DNA from: Sphingopyxis sp. USTB-05
GTDB lineage: Bacteria; Pseudomonadota; Alphaproteobacteria; Sphingomonadales; Sphingomonadaceae
Direction: 5' to 3'
Length of the DNA stretch: 64,000 nt
NCBI RefSeq assembly: GCF_023822045.1
Contig: NZ_CP084712.1
Span: 3,224,001-3,288,000, forward strand
Position 1 is the stretch's first letter, and every line of letters begins with the position of its first letter. Positions 1 to 8,015 of the stretch are shown here, piece by piece. Under the pieces are notes generated by a model. That model ran no database searches and was not told the origin of the DNA. It was given only the letters and a program-made list of their open reading frames with translations. Both the position numbers and the translations under genes were made by a program.

Positions 1-92
1 GCGCTCACTCTCGCAGCGGCCATTAACCCTAAGCATTTTCACCGCGGCCGATGGGTGAAATGTTGAAAGCGAACCGCCCTTAACTTTGGTAA

Positions 93-470
93 ATGTTGCT
101 TCCAGAAGTCGGAAAGGTTGCACGTTCTGTGATCCATGCTCACCCGGATAACAGCACTCCCTATGAGTTGCTCGGCGACCGCCTCTCGCGGCTGCGTCAG
201 GCTCGGGGATATAGCAAGACCGACGTCGCCGGCCGCCTTGGCGTTACCGTCACCTCGATCTGCTATTGGGAGCAGGGCCGCTCGCGCCCCAGGCTCGCAC
301 GGCTAGAGGCGCTCGCCGACCTTCTTGGCACCTCGCCGACCGAGCTGCTGAGCCGCGACAGCACGCCCGGCGGCGATCATCTCTCCGACCTCGTTGCCCG
401 CATGCGCACCGAAATCGCCCACGCCGCGGGCACGACCCCGTCGAAGGTGCGCATCACGATCGAGATGTAG
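93..470 (+). CDS. XRE-family helix-turn-helix regulator
   Basis: This 125-residue protein has a helix-turn-helix of the Cro/CI (XRE) type at about residues 28-85: a stretch starting LGDRLSRLRQ, then DVAGRLGV and the recognition-helix region TVTSICYWEQG. The rest is a short linker and a C-terminal tail of unknown role, so it is probably a small DNA-binding regulator acting as a dimer in the cytoplasm. The start is uncertain: the ATG gives about 27 residues before the domain, and a GTG near 130 would shorten it. It faces lepA convergently, with a small hairpin between the two ends. The target genes cannot be read from the context. The family is clear and the function is not. Confidence 0.8.
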   Translation: MLLPEVGKVARSVIHAHPDNSTPYELLGDRLSRLRQARGYSKTDVAGRLGVTVTSICYWEQGRSRPRLARLEALADLLGTSPTELLSRDSTPGGDHLSDLVARMRTEIAHAAGTTPSKVRITIEM

Positions 471-499
471 CCGCCCGCACGCACGCCCCCTCCCCCTTC

Positions 500-521
500 G
501 TCACCCCGCTCCTGACCGGGG
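500..521. terminator. Hairpin between convergent gene ends
   Basis: CACCCCG (500-506) and CGGGGTG (515-521) form a 7-bp stem with an 8-base loop in the gap between the XRE gene and lepA, which end toward each other. It has no U-tract, so it may be only a weak or bidirectional terminator. Confidence 0.4.
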
Positions 522-546
522 TGGCGTTGGGTGCTCATTCTGCGGA

Positions 547-2370
547 TCAGGCGTCGTCGCCCATCCGTAGCGCCGCAATGAAGGCTTCCTGCGGAATGTT
601 CACATTGCCATATTCGCGCATCCGCTTTTTGCCCTCTTTCTGCTTTTCGAGGAGCTTCTTCTTGCGGGTCGCGTCGCCGCCATAGCATTTCGCGGTCACG
701 TCCTTGCGCAGCGCGGCGATGGTTTCGCGGGCGATCACTTTCCCGCCGATCGCGGCCTGGATCGGGATTTTGAACATGTGGCGCGGGATCAGATCCTTCA
801 GCCGCTCGCACATGCCGCGGCCGCGGGTTTCGGCCGATCCGCGATGCACGATCATGCTCAGCGCGTCGACCGGTTCGTTGTTGACGAGGATGCTCATCTT
901 GACGAGGTCGCCGGGGCGGTGGCCGATCTGGTGATAGTCGAACGACGCATAGCCGCGGCTGATGCTCTTCAGCCGGTCATAGAAATCGAACACGACCTCG
1001 TTGAGCGGCAGTTCATAGGTGATCTGGGCGCGGCCGCCGACATAAGTCAGGTTCTTCTGCACCCCGCGGCGGTCCTGGCACAGCTTCAGGATCGGGCCGA
1101 GATAGTCGTCCGGCACGTAAATCACCGCCTCGATCCACGGTTCCTCGATCTCGTCGATGCGGTTCGGGTCGGGCATGTCGGCGGGGTTGTGGAGTTCGAT
1201 CTCCTTCGCCGCCTCATTCTTCGTATGGCCGAGCTTCAGCTTGTACACCACCGACGGCGCGGTGGTGATCAGGTCGAGGTCATATTCGCGCGTCAACCGC
1301 TCCTGGATGATCTCGAGGTGAAGGAGGCCCAGGAAGCCGCACCGGAAACCGAAGCCGAGCGCGGCCGAGCTTTCCATCTCGAACGAGAAGCTCGCGTCGT
1401 TGAGGCGGAGCTTCTGGATGCTCTCGCGCAATTTCTCGAAATCGTTCGCGTCGGTCGGAAACAGGCCGCAGAAGACGACCGGCTGGACTTCCTTGAACCC
1501 CGGCAGCGGCGCCGCGGCGGGTTTCTTGGCGTCGGTCACGGTGTCGCCGACGCGCGCCTGCGCGACGTCCTTGATCTGCGCGGTGATGAACCCGATCTCG
1601 CCCGGGCCGATTTCCGTCAGTTCCTCGCGCTTTGGCGTGAAACAGCCGACGCGATCGATCAGGTGACTCGTGCCCGCCTGCATGAACTTGATTTGCTGGC
1701 CTTTTTTAAGGATGCCATCGACGACGCGGACAAGGATGACGACGCCCAGATAGGGGTCGTACCAACTGTCGACAAGCATCGCGAGCAGCGGCGCCGCAGC
1801 GTCGCCCTTCGGCGGCGGGATCTTGGTCACGATCGCCTCGAGGCATTCCTCGATACCGATCCCCGACTTCGCCGAGGCGAGCACGGCGTCGTCGGCGGGC
1901 AGGCCGATGATGTCCTCGATCTCGGCCTTCACCTTGTCGACGTCGGCCGCGGGCAAGTCGATCTTGTTGATCACCGGCACGATCTCATGGTCGTGCTCGA
2001 TCGACTGATACACATTCGCGAGTGTCTGCGCCTCGACCCCCTGCGCCGCGTCGACGACAAGCAACGCTCCCTCGCACGCCGCGAGCGACCGCGACACTTC
2101 ATAGGCGAAGTCGACGTGGCCGGGCGTGTCCATGAGGTTGAGCTCATAGGTCTCGCCGTCGTGCGCCTTATATTTCAGGCGCACCGTCTGCGCCTTGATC
2201 GTGATCCCGCGCTCTTTCTCGATGTCCATATTATCAAGGACCTGCGCCGACATCTCGCGCGCGGTCAGCCCCCCGGTAAACTGGATCAACCGGTCGGCGA
2301 GCGTGGATTTCCCGTGATCGATGTGCGCGATGATCGAAAAATTGCGGATATGGGACAAGGGCGTGGTCAT
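547..2370 (-). CDS. lepA: Elongation factor 4 (LepA GTPase)
   Basis: This 607-residue protein is a full-length translational GTPase of the LepA/EF4 family, which binds the ribosome and acts on stalled or mistranslocated elongation complexes. The G1 loop AHIDHGKS is at residues 15-22, the G2/G3 region includes ERGITIKA and DTPG (about 81-84), and the G4 motif NKID is at 135-138. The EF-G-like domains follow, and the LepA-specific C-terminal domain ends with a lysine-rich segment and the conserved [11 protein letters not shown]. Length matches the family (about 600). The start [20 protein letters not shown] is typical. It stands alone, with 428 bases of apparently empty sequence upstream. Confidence 0.98.
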   Translation of the reverse strand: MTTPLSHIRNFSIIAHIDHGKSTLADRLIQFTGGLTAREMSAQVLDNMDIEKERGITIKAQTVRLKYKAHDGETYELNLMDTPGHVDFAYEVSRSLAACEGALLVVDAAQGVEAQTLANVYQSIEHDHEIVPVINKIDLPAADVDKVKAEIEDIIGLPADDAVLASAKSGIGIEECLEAIVTKIPPPKGDAAAPLLAMLVDSWYDPYLGVVILVRVVDGILKKGQQIKFMQAGTSHLIDRVGCFTPKREELTEIGPGEIGFITAQIKDVAQARVGDTVTDAKKPAAAPLPGFKEVQPVVFCGLFPTDANDFEKLRESIQKLRLNDASFSFEMESSAALGFGFRCGFLGLLHLEIIQERLTREYDLDLITTAPSVVYKLKLGHTKNEAAKEIELHNPADMPDPNRIDEIEEPWIEAVIYVPDDYLGPILKLCQDRRGVQKNLTYVGGRAQITYELPLNEVVFDFYDRLKSISRGYASFDYHQIGHRPGDLVKMSILVNNEPVDALSMIVHRGSAETRGRGMCERLKDLIPRHMFKIPIQAAIGGKVIARETIAALRKDVTAKCYGGDATRKKKLLEKQKEGKKRMREYGNVNIPQEAFIAALRMGDDA

Positions 2371-2798
2371 GCGCGGCGCGTTAGCAGGCGAAAGCCCCGC
2401 TGTCAGTAGGGAGTGGCGTCGATTGCCGGAGTCCCGGCCTAACTTGTCAGACTTGTCACTTCCCCAGATCGGAAATCAACGGGTTAGCGAAGCACGCTGG
2501 AGCAAAGGTCGCGAAGGTTCCCTACGGCGCCGACAGGCGAAAGGTCGCAAAGATCGCACGCGAGCGCGATGTTTCGCGCAGCGGCGGTGCAGCAGATTTC
2601 GAAGATTCAAAGAGCCGGACATGAAGCTGACATGGCGAAATAAAGTAGGAAAGGGATTTTGTGGCTCGGCGACATGGCCAGGAAGCGTTGGGATGCTACT
2701 CAGTTGACCTGCAATCGCAGTCATGTCGCTCGTCGAAGCGGGGTTGTCCGCGGTGCTCTGCTGGATAGGGTGCCGCCGTCGCAACCGGGAGATCTGTC
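2371..2798. other. Intergenic gap without recognisable gene
   Basis: This 428-base stretch separates divergent lepA and the beta-propeller gene, so both promoters should lie here. Open frames inside it (for example one antisense frame of about 100 codons) have no family resemblance and no clear start signal. I see no convincing operator, riboswitch or RNA gene. Confidence 0.5.
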
Positions 2799-3749
2799 AT
2801 GCACCGCACCATCGCCGCCGCCTTCTATGCCCTTGCGCTTGCTGCGCCCGCCGCTGCGGAGACGCTGCTCGTCGGCAACAAGGGCGAGGATACGCTGAGC
2901 GTCATCGCGCTCGCGTCGGGGGAGGAACTGGCGCGGCTGCCGACCGGCAAGATGCCGCACGAGATTGCGGTGTCGCCCGATGGCAAGCAGGCGGCGGTCG
3001 TCGCCTATGGCAGCACCACGGTCGATGTGTTCGATGTCGCGAGCCGGACGAAGGTCCGCACGATCGACCTTAGCCCCAATCAGCGGCCGCACGGGCTGCT
3101 GTGGCTGTCGGACGGGCGGCTGGTCGCGACGACCGAAGGCAGCGAGTCGGTCGCCGTGGTCGCGCCCGATGGCAAGCTGACGTCGATTTCGACCGGGCAG
3201 AAGGGCACGCATATGATCGTCGTCGCGCCCGATAATCGCACGGCCTATACCGCGAATATTGGGGCAGGGACGGTGAGCGTGCTCGACCTCAAGACCGCGA
3301 AGAAGCTGCGCGACCTGACGATCGGCGGCAAGCCCGAGGGGCTGGCGCTGACGAAGCGCGGGCGCGAACTGTGGGTCGGCGACCTCGATGCGCCGCGCGT
3401 GTCGATCTGGGATACGAAGACCGGCAAGAAAATCACCGAGTTGCCCGTCGATCCGGTCGCGATCCGGGTACTGGCGAGCCCCGACGGCAAGCTTGTCGCA
3501 ACGAGCAATATCGCGAGCGGTACGATCAGCCTGTTCGACGCCGAAACGCGCGCCCCGCTGAAAACGATCAAAGTGTCGGGCGAGCAGGCGAAGGGGCAGG
3601 TCACCTTGTTGTTCAGCGCCGATTCGAAGCGGCTTTATGCCGCCGAGACCGGGCACGACAAGGTAGCGGAAATCGATGTCGCGAGCGGAGAAGTGCTGCG
3701 CCGGATCGCGGCGGGCAAGAATGGCGACGGGCTGGCGATCGCGCCCTAG
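2799..3749 (+). CDS. Secreted YncE-like beta-propeller protein
   Basis: This 316-residue protein starts with a signal peptide (MHRTIAAAFYALALAAPAAA, cleavage near residue 20). The mature part is built of repeated beta-propeller blades. Each blade shows the YVTN/YncE pattern: a phrase such as LPTGKMPHEIAVSPDGK or IGGKPEGLALT followed by a strand naming an 'asset' value (TVDVFDVAS, TVSVLDLKT, VSIWDTKT, TISLFDAET). About seven blades can be counted. Such proteins are periplasmic and often found with redox, metal or quinoprotein systems, but no partner is next to it here, so the ligand is unknown. Its stop codon is inside a perfect hairpin shared with the convergent aminotransferase gene. Confidence 0.85.
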   Translation: MHRTIAAAFYALALAAPAAAETLLVGNKGEDTLSVIALASGEELARLPTGKMPHEIAVSPDGKQAAVVAYGSTTVDVFDVASRTKVRTIDLSPNQRPHGLLWLSDGRLVATTEGSESVAVVAPDGKLTSISTGQKGTHMIVVAPDNRTAYTANIGAGTVSVLDLKTAKKLRDLTIGGKPEGLALTKRGRELWVGDLDAPRVSIWDTKTGKKITELPVDPVAIRVLASPDGKLVATSNIASGTISLFDAETRAPLKTIKVSGEQAKGQVTLLFSADSKRLYAAETGHDKVAEIDVASGEVLRRIAAGKNGDGLAIAP

Positions 3750-3763
3750 GGCGTGACCCTAGG
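3745..3763. terminator. Bidirectional hairpin containing both stop codons
   Basis: CCTAGGG (3745-3751), loop CGTGA, CCCTAGG (3757-3763) is a perfect 7-bp inverted repeat. The TAG stop of the plus-strand propeller gene lies in one arm and the TAG stop of the minus-strand aminotransferase in the other. A second small stem GGCC-TTTTC-GGCC overlaps at 3762-3774. It probably acts as a bidirectional terminator. Confidence 0.55.
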
Positions 3764-4934
3764 CCTTTTCGGCCAGCAATTTGTCGCGAAAGGCGGCGAG
3801 GCGCGCGACCGCCTCGTCGAGTATCGCGCCCTCCTTCGCAAAGCAGAGGCGCAGGATATTGCGCGGGCCATCGCCTTCGAAAAGCGCCGAGACGGGGATC
3901 GAGGCGACCCCGGCTTCGCGCACCGCGCGTTCACTGAACTCGCGGTCGGACAGCGCGATCCCCGATGCGGCGAGGTCGATGCACAGGAACCAGGTCGCGG
4001 CGTTGGGCAGCACGGCGAAACCTGCGGCATCGAGCGCGTCGCGGAGATGCTGGCGCGACGCGGCCCAACGCGCGCGCTGCGGCGCGAACCAGCTATCGGG
4101 CCGGCCCAGCCCCTCCGCCACCGCCCATTGCAGCGCAGGGGGCGTCGTAAAGGTCAGGAACTGGTGCGCGCGGCCAAGTGCCGTCGCGAGCGTGGGTGCG
4201 GCGCACATCCAGCCGGCCTTCCATCCCGTCAGACCGAATATCTTGCCCGCCGATCCGATCTTTACCGTGCGTTCGGCCATTCCCGGAAAAGACATGAGCG
4301 AGCGATGCGGCACGCCGTCGAAGCGGACATCCTCCCAAACCTCGTCGCAGATCGCCGAAAGGTCGTGCCGCACACAGATGTCGGCGAGCATCGAGAGTTC
4401 GGCTTCGCTCGCGACTGTACCCGAGGGATTGAGCGGGTCGTTGAACATCAGCACACGCGTGCGCGGAGTGATCGCGGCGGCGATCCGCGCTGCGTCGTAA
4501 CGCCAGCCGGGCGGCGCGAGCGCGACCGACACGGGCACGCCGCCCGCGCGGCGGACCATCGGCGCGTAGCTGTCATAGGCCGGCTGGAACAGGATCACCT
4601 CGTCGCCCGGCGCGACCAGCGCGAGGATGGCCGCGGCGAGCGCCTCGGTCGCGCCCGACGTTACGTTCACCTGCTCGCGCGAAAGGGCGAGGCCCTGCCG
4701 CCGTGCATAGAAGGCGCAGATCGCATCGCGCAGTTCGGGCAGGCCGAAGGCGGGGGGATATTGGTTCGATTGTTCGGCGAGCGCGCGCGCCGCAACAGCG
4801 ATCATGTCGGGATGCGGCGGCTCGTCGGGAAAGCCCTGCCCAAGGTTGATCGCGCCATGCGCCCGCGCGAGCCCCGACATATGCTCGAAGATCGTCGGCT
4901 CCATCGCGGCATAGAGCGGGTGGACCGAGCTCAT
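3759..4934 (-). CDS. PLP-dependent class I/II aminotransferase
   Basis: This 391-residue enzyme belongs to the fold-type I aminotransferases, in the branch holding methionine/kynurenine aminotransferases (YbdL, KAT). Visible hallmarks are INLGQGFPDEP near residue 30, a substrate-loop NPSGTV, the DEVWEDV segment, and the PLP-binding lysine in GSAGKIFGLTGWKAGW. Length fits the family. It presumably transfers an amino group from an aromatic or sulfur amino acid to a 2-oxoacid in the cytoplasm, and the exact substrate cannot be told. Its ATG overlaps the stop of the upstream siroheme gene by four bases (ATGA), so the two are translationally coupled. Confidence 0.9.
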   Translation of the reverse strand: MSSVHPLYAAMEPTIFEHMSGLARAHGAINLGQGFPDEPPHPDMIAVAARALAEQSNQYPPAFGLPELRDAICAFYARRQGLALSREQVNVTSGATEALAAAILALVAPGDEVILFQPAYDSYAPMVRRAGGVPVSVALAPPGWRYDAARIAAAITPRTRVLMFNDPLNPSGTVASEAELSMLADICVRHDLSAICDEVWEDVRFDGVPHRSLMSFPGMAERTVKIGSAGKIFGLTGWKAGWMCAAPTLATALGRAHQFLTFTTPPALQWAVAEGLGRPDSWFAPQRARWAASRQHLRDALDAAGFAVLPNAATWFLCIDLAASGIALSDREFSERAVREAGVASIPVSALFEGDGPRNILRLCFAKEGAILDEAVARLAAFRDKLLAEKA

Positions 4935-5701
4935 GAGAGCAAAAGCCAGATCGACAGGCCGACCGGCGCGTCGGTGGGCGGCGCATCAGCGACATGGCGC
5001 ACCGCATCGGCGCGCGCGCGATCGAGGATGGCGGCGGGAACGCGCGCCGGGTGGAAGATATGGTCGGCCTCGCCGAGCAGGCGCGCGGCGCGGAGGGTGA
5101 GGTCGTCGGGATCGGCGCTGGCGAGGCGGACGGTTTCGAGGCGCGATGGCTGGATCGAGGCGTCGCTCTCCAGCCAGGTTTCGACCCGATCGGCAGCCCC
5201 GGGATCGAGCGGGTCGAGCGCACCGCCGCTTGCAAGCGCCGCGTCGATCGCGCGGCGGCGGTCGGCAGCGGCGGGCCAACGTGCCTTCATGGCGCCGCGT
5301 GCCGCATGGAGCGCCGAAGCGAGCGCGCCGAGCCGGGCCGGGAGCAAAGCTTCGATCCGCTGGCGAACAGCCTTTGCGAGACCCGCCGACGCGCCGCCCG
5401 TCCCGATCGCGATCGTCACCGGCGCGCGGTCGACGATCGCGGGCGTCGTGAAATCGCAAAGGTCGGGGCGGTCGACGACGTTGACGAGCAGCCCGCGCGC
5501 GCGGAGCGCCTGCGCGGCGGCGCGTGCTTGCGCGTCATCGTCGAGCGCGACGAAGGCGATTGTGGCGTCTTCCCGCCACTCCGGCACGACCCGGCCGCCG
5601 GCGCGCGCGATCAGCCGCGCCTTGGCATCGGCAGCCTCCCCCTCCCCGACCAGCACGACCGTGCGGCCGCGGAGATTCAGAAAGACGGGGAACTGGTGCA
5701 T
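4931..5701 (-). CDS. Precorrin-2 dehydrogenase with degenerate methyltransferase tail
   Basis: This 256-residue protein matches the N-terminal half of CysG (SirC/Met8 type), which oxidises precorrin-2 to sirohydrochlorin with NAD and may insert iron to give siroheme. The Rossmann segment VVLVGEGEAADAKARLI is at about residues 15-31, NVVDRPDLCDF follows, and IAIGTGGASAGLAKAVRQR is typical of the family. After about residue 190 the sequence reads ADPDDLTLRAARLLGEAD. That resembles the first strand and helix of the uroporphyrinogen-III methyltransferase domain ([22 protein letters not shown]), but it has lost the glycine loop and ends after about 60 residues. It overlaps the aminotransferase start by four bases. 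Confidence 0.88.
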   Translation of the reverse strand: MHQFPVFLNLRGRTVVLVGEGEAADAKARLIARAGGRVVPEWREDATIAFVALDDDAQARAAAQALRARGLLVNVVDRPDLCDFTTPAIVDRAPVTIAIGTGGASAGLAKAVRQRIEALLPARLGALASALHAARGAMKARWPAAADRRRAIDAALASGGALDPLDPGAADRVETWLESDASIQPSRLETVRLASADPDDLTLRAARLLGEADHIFHPARVPAAILDRARADAVRHVADAPPTDAPVGLSIWLLLS

Positions 5702-5771
5702 CAGACGGTCCTGCCATTATTCGTCGGCCCGGGCGGCGAGCCTGGCGCGGATCGAGAAAGCCGTGCAGCTT

Positions 5772-6305
5772 TCACCGCAAATCCTTGTACCAAAAGAGCG
5801 CGACTTCGCCCTCATGGGGCCCGCCCGCGTAAAGCTTTTGGTCGAAGCCGCCCAGCGTGTAGCCAGCGCGGGCATAGATACGGCAAGCCGCCGGGTTATT
5901 CGACTGGGTTTCCAGACGGATCAGCTCTAAGCCCGTATCACGTGCCCAGACCTCGACCCTTGCCAAGAGTGCGGCCGCCACCCCGCGTCCCCGCGCCCAG
6001 CGGTCGACCGCAATTTCCGCAAGGTCCGCCATCCCGTTCCAGCATTCGCACATTCTGGCATAACCCAGGATCCGATCGCCCGATCGAGCGATGAAGAGCG
6101 CCTTGCACCCCGGTGCCACGCCATCCCAGTCGGCAGGATCCCAGTTATAATCCTTGCGTCGCGGCGAGACAGGATGGAGCTGCCGCGGGTCATCATATGG
6201 GAAAGCGATGGCCTGCGAAATGTCGAACGAAAAATCGCACGCGGCAAAATCGGCGGTCGGAAAATCGTCCACCTGGCTGATCTGCATCGGATCGGTCGGC
6301 CTCAT
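5772..6305 (-). CDS. GNAT acetyltransferase, streptothricin-acetyltransferase-like
   Basis: Read from the ATG at 6305 (MRPTDPMQISQ), the product is 177 residues; an internal ATG (MQISQ) 18 bases later is an alternative. A GAGAG element lies a little upstream of the chosen ATG. The GNAT acetyl-CoA fold is clear: an acidic beta-4 strand LAEIAVDRWARGRGVAAALL with the pyrophosphate loop ARGRGVA, then LETQSNNPAACRIYARAGY, and a final strand with EVALFWY. The C-terminal pattern (N-x-A-A-C-x-Y...GF...ALFWY) is that of streptothricin/nourseothricin N-acetyltransferases. It might acetylate an amine antibiotic or a lysine-like metabolite, and it sits 61 bases downstream of lysA. The substrate is unproven. 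Confidence 0.8.
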   Translation of the reverse strand: MRPTDPMQISQVDDFPTADFAACDFSFDISQAIAFPYDDPRQLHPVSPRRKDYNWDPADWDGVAPGCKALFIARSGDRILGYARMCECWNGMADLAEIAVDRWARGRGVAAALLARVEVWARDTGLELIRLETQSNNPAACRIYARAGYTLGGFDQKLYAGGPHEGEVALFWYKDLR

Positions 6306-6366
6306 ATGCTTACTCTCGCCGACCGATCCGATATTTTCAACCTGGGTAGGACTTCGAAGACCCGCC

Positions 6367-7626
6367 TCAGTCGATCCAGTCGGGCACGCGCTCGGCGGCC
6401 ATGATCGTGCCCGCGGTGATGCGGTCGGCGACGACGACATAGCGGTCGCCATCGACGAGCACCTCGGGCACCAGGCTGCGGCTGTTGTAGGTCGACGCCA
6501 TCGTCGCGCCATAGGCGCCCGCGGTGCGAAACACGGCAAGATCGCCCGGTTCGACCTTGTCGGTGACGCGGTCGCGCGCGAAGGTGTCGCCGGTCTCGCA
6601 CACCGGGCCGACGATCGACGCCGTCATCGTCTCACCGGTCGGCTTGACGGCAACAAAGTCGTGATAGGCGTCGTAGAGTGCGGGACGCGCGAGGTCGTTC
6701 ATCGCGGCATCGACGATCACGAACGGGTTCGTCGCGCCGGGCTTGACCCAGAGAACCTCGGTCAACAGCACGCCGGTGTTGCCCGCGATAACGCGGCCGG
6801 GTTCGAACATCAGAGTGACGTCCCAATCCTTTGTCACCCGCGCGACCATCGCACCATATTCGGCGGGGCTCGGCGGATTGTCGTCAGCCTTGTACGGCAC
6901 GCCGAGGCCGCCGCCGAGATCGACATGGGTGATGCTGTGCCCCGCAGCGCGCAGTTCGGCGACGAGTTCGCCCACACGCTTGAACGCCGCTTCGAGCGGT
7001 TCGAGGCTGGTAAGCTGGCTGCCGATATGCACCGCAATGCCGCGCATATTGAGCCCCGGAAGCGCCGACAGCCGGCCGAAGATTTCGGGTGCGACGTCGA
7101 TACCGACGCCGAACTTGTTTTCGGCCTTGCCGGTCGAGATCTTGGCGTGCGTGCCCGCATCGACGTCGGGATTGACGCGCAGCACCGCGGGGGCGGTCAT
7201 TTCCTTTGCGAGTGCGATCTCGGCGAGGGCGACACCCTCGGGCTCATGCTCGATGTTGAACTGACCGATACCGCGGTCGAGCCCCTGCGCCAGTTCGGCG
7301 CGCGTCTTGCCGACGCCCGAAAAGACGATATCCTCGGCCGCCATACCCGCCGCGAGCGCGCGTTCGAGTTCGCCGCCCGACACGACGTCAGCGCCATAGC
7401 CCTGCCGCGCGAGGACGCGCAGCACGCCAAGGTTGGGGTTGCACTTGATCGCGAAGGCGAGATGCTTCTTGGGCACGTCCTTCAGCCCGTCGCGAAACGC
7501 CTGTGCATGACGTTCGAGCGTCGCGCGCGAATAGACATAGACTGGGGTGCCGATTTCTTCGGCAATGCGTGGCAGCGGAATATCTTCGGCGTGCATCACG
7601 CCGTCCCGAATTTCAAAATGATTCAC
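6367..7626 (-). CDS. lysA: Diaminopimelate decarboxylase
   Basis: This 419-residue fold-type III PLP enzyme catalyses the last step of lysine synthesis, removing carbon dioxide from meso-diaminopimelate. The PLP-binding lysine is in FAIKCNPNLGVLRVL (about residue 61), the phosphate-binding glycine stretch appears later, and the substrate-contacting CETGDTFARDR includes the catalytic cysteine that the partner subunit contributes. HIGSQL and the C-terminal AYGATMASTYNSR are also family signatures. Length matches LysA (about 420). It is the third gene of an apparent argH-lipoprotein-lysA run. A palindromic repeat fills most of the gap to the lipoprotein gene. Confidence 0.97.
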   Translation of the reverse strand: MNHFEIRDGVMHAEDIPLPRIAEEIGTPVYVYSRATLERHAQAFRDGLKDVPKKHLAFAIKCNPNLGVLRVLARQGYGADVVSGGELERALAAGMAAEDIVFSGVGKTRAELAQGLDRGIGQFNIEHEPEGVALAEIALAKEMTAPAVLRVNPDVDAGTHAKISTGKAENKFGVGIDVAPEIFGRLSALPGLNMRGIAVHIGSQLTSLEPLEAAFKRVGELVAELRAAGHSITHVDLGGGLGVPYKADDNPPSPAEYGAMVARVTKDWDVTLMFEPGRVIAGNTGVLLTEVLWVKPGATNPFVIVDAAMNDLARPALYDAYHDFVAVKPTGETMTASIVGPVCETGDTFARDRVTDKVEPGDLAVFRTAGAYGATMASTYNSRSLVPEVLVDGDRYVVVADRITAGTIMAAERVPDWID

Positions 7627-7649
7627 AAGTAGATCCTAAATATATGCGC

Positions 7650-7735
7650 CGTTTGCCCCGAGCTTGTCGAAGGGCCGTCCTTCCCCTTTCCGACGTTCAA
7701 GACGAACGGTGCTTCGACAAGCTCAGCACGAACGG
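7650..7735. repeat. Palindromic repeat family A, copy 1
   Basis: Two inverted arms, one carrying GAGCTTGTCGAAGGG and the other CTTCGACAAGCTCAGCACG, flank a variable centre. The same arrangement occurs at 13493-13579 and 21371-21457. The element lies between the small lipoprotein gene and lysA in what looks like an operon, so its transcript would fold into a long hairpin. Confidence 0.85.
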
Positions 7736-7760
7736 AATGGAGGGCGGCTCCCGACTTCAA

Positions 7761-8015
7761 TCAGCCCGGAGGCGGCAAGTCAAAATCGTCGGTTTCGCGT
7801 TGTTCGGATCGTTTGAGAAGTTCGTCGCTGCGCGCTGGCCGGGCCTGCGCGTCAGGCGTCGTAAGCTCCTCCGTTGTCGGGGCACTGGTGGCGCCGACGG
7901 GAATCACCGGTGCAGGCTGGCCTGCCACGGGCTTCAGATCTTCCCTGCTGCCGCACGCGCCGAGCAGCGCGGTTGCGGCGAACACAGTCATGATGAGGCG
8001 CTTGGTCGCCATCAT
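7761..8015 (-). CDS. Small lipoprotein (LptM/YifL-like position)
   Basis: This 84-residue protein has a lipoprotein signal: [21 protein letters not shown], with the lipobox LGAC placing the lipidated cysteine at about residue 21. The remainder is short, hydrophilic and proline/threonine-rich with no domain I recognise, ending DDFDLPPPG. Small lipoproteins immediately upstream of lysA are common in proteobacteria (the YifL/LptM type), which supports the call by position rather than by strong sequence likeness. Its ATG overlaps the argH stop by four bases (ATGA), so it is translationally coupled to argH. A second in-frame ATG follows directly. Confidence 0.75.
   Translation of the reverse strand: MMATKRLIMTVFAATALLGACGSREDLKPVAGQPAPVIPVGATSAPTTEELTTPDAQARPARSDELLKRSEQRETDDFDLPPPG

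Noticed and set aside
778..2409. Long open frame of over 500 codons antisense to lepA
   Set aside because: It mirrors the lepA frame, is rich in Arg/Asp/Gln repeats and has no family resemblance; high-GC genes routinely leave such frames open on the other strand. The same applies to the long frames opposite the YdeP-like gene (33601-36030) and the GH97/GH13 genes (37455-39869).
2476..2784. 102-codon minus-strand frame in the lepA upstream gap
   Set aside because: No start signal, no family resemblance and Arg/Ser-rich composition typical of chance frames in high-GC DNA.
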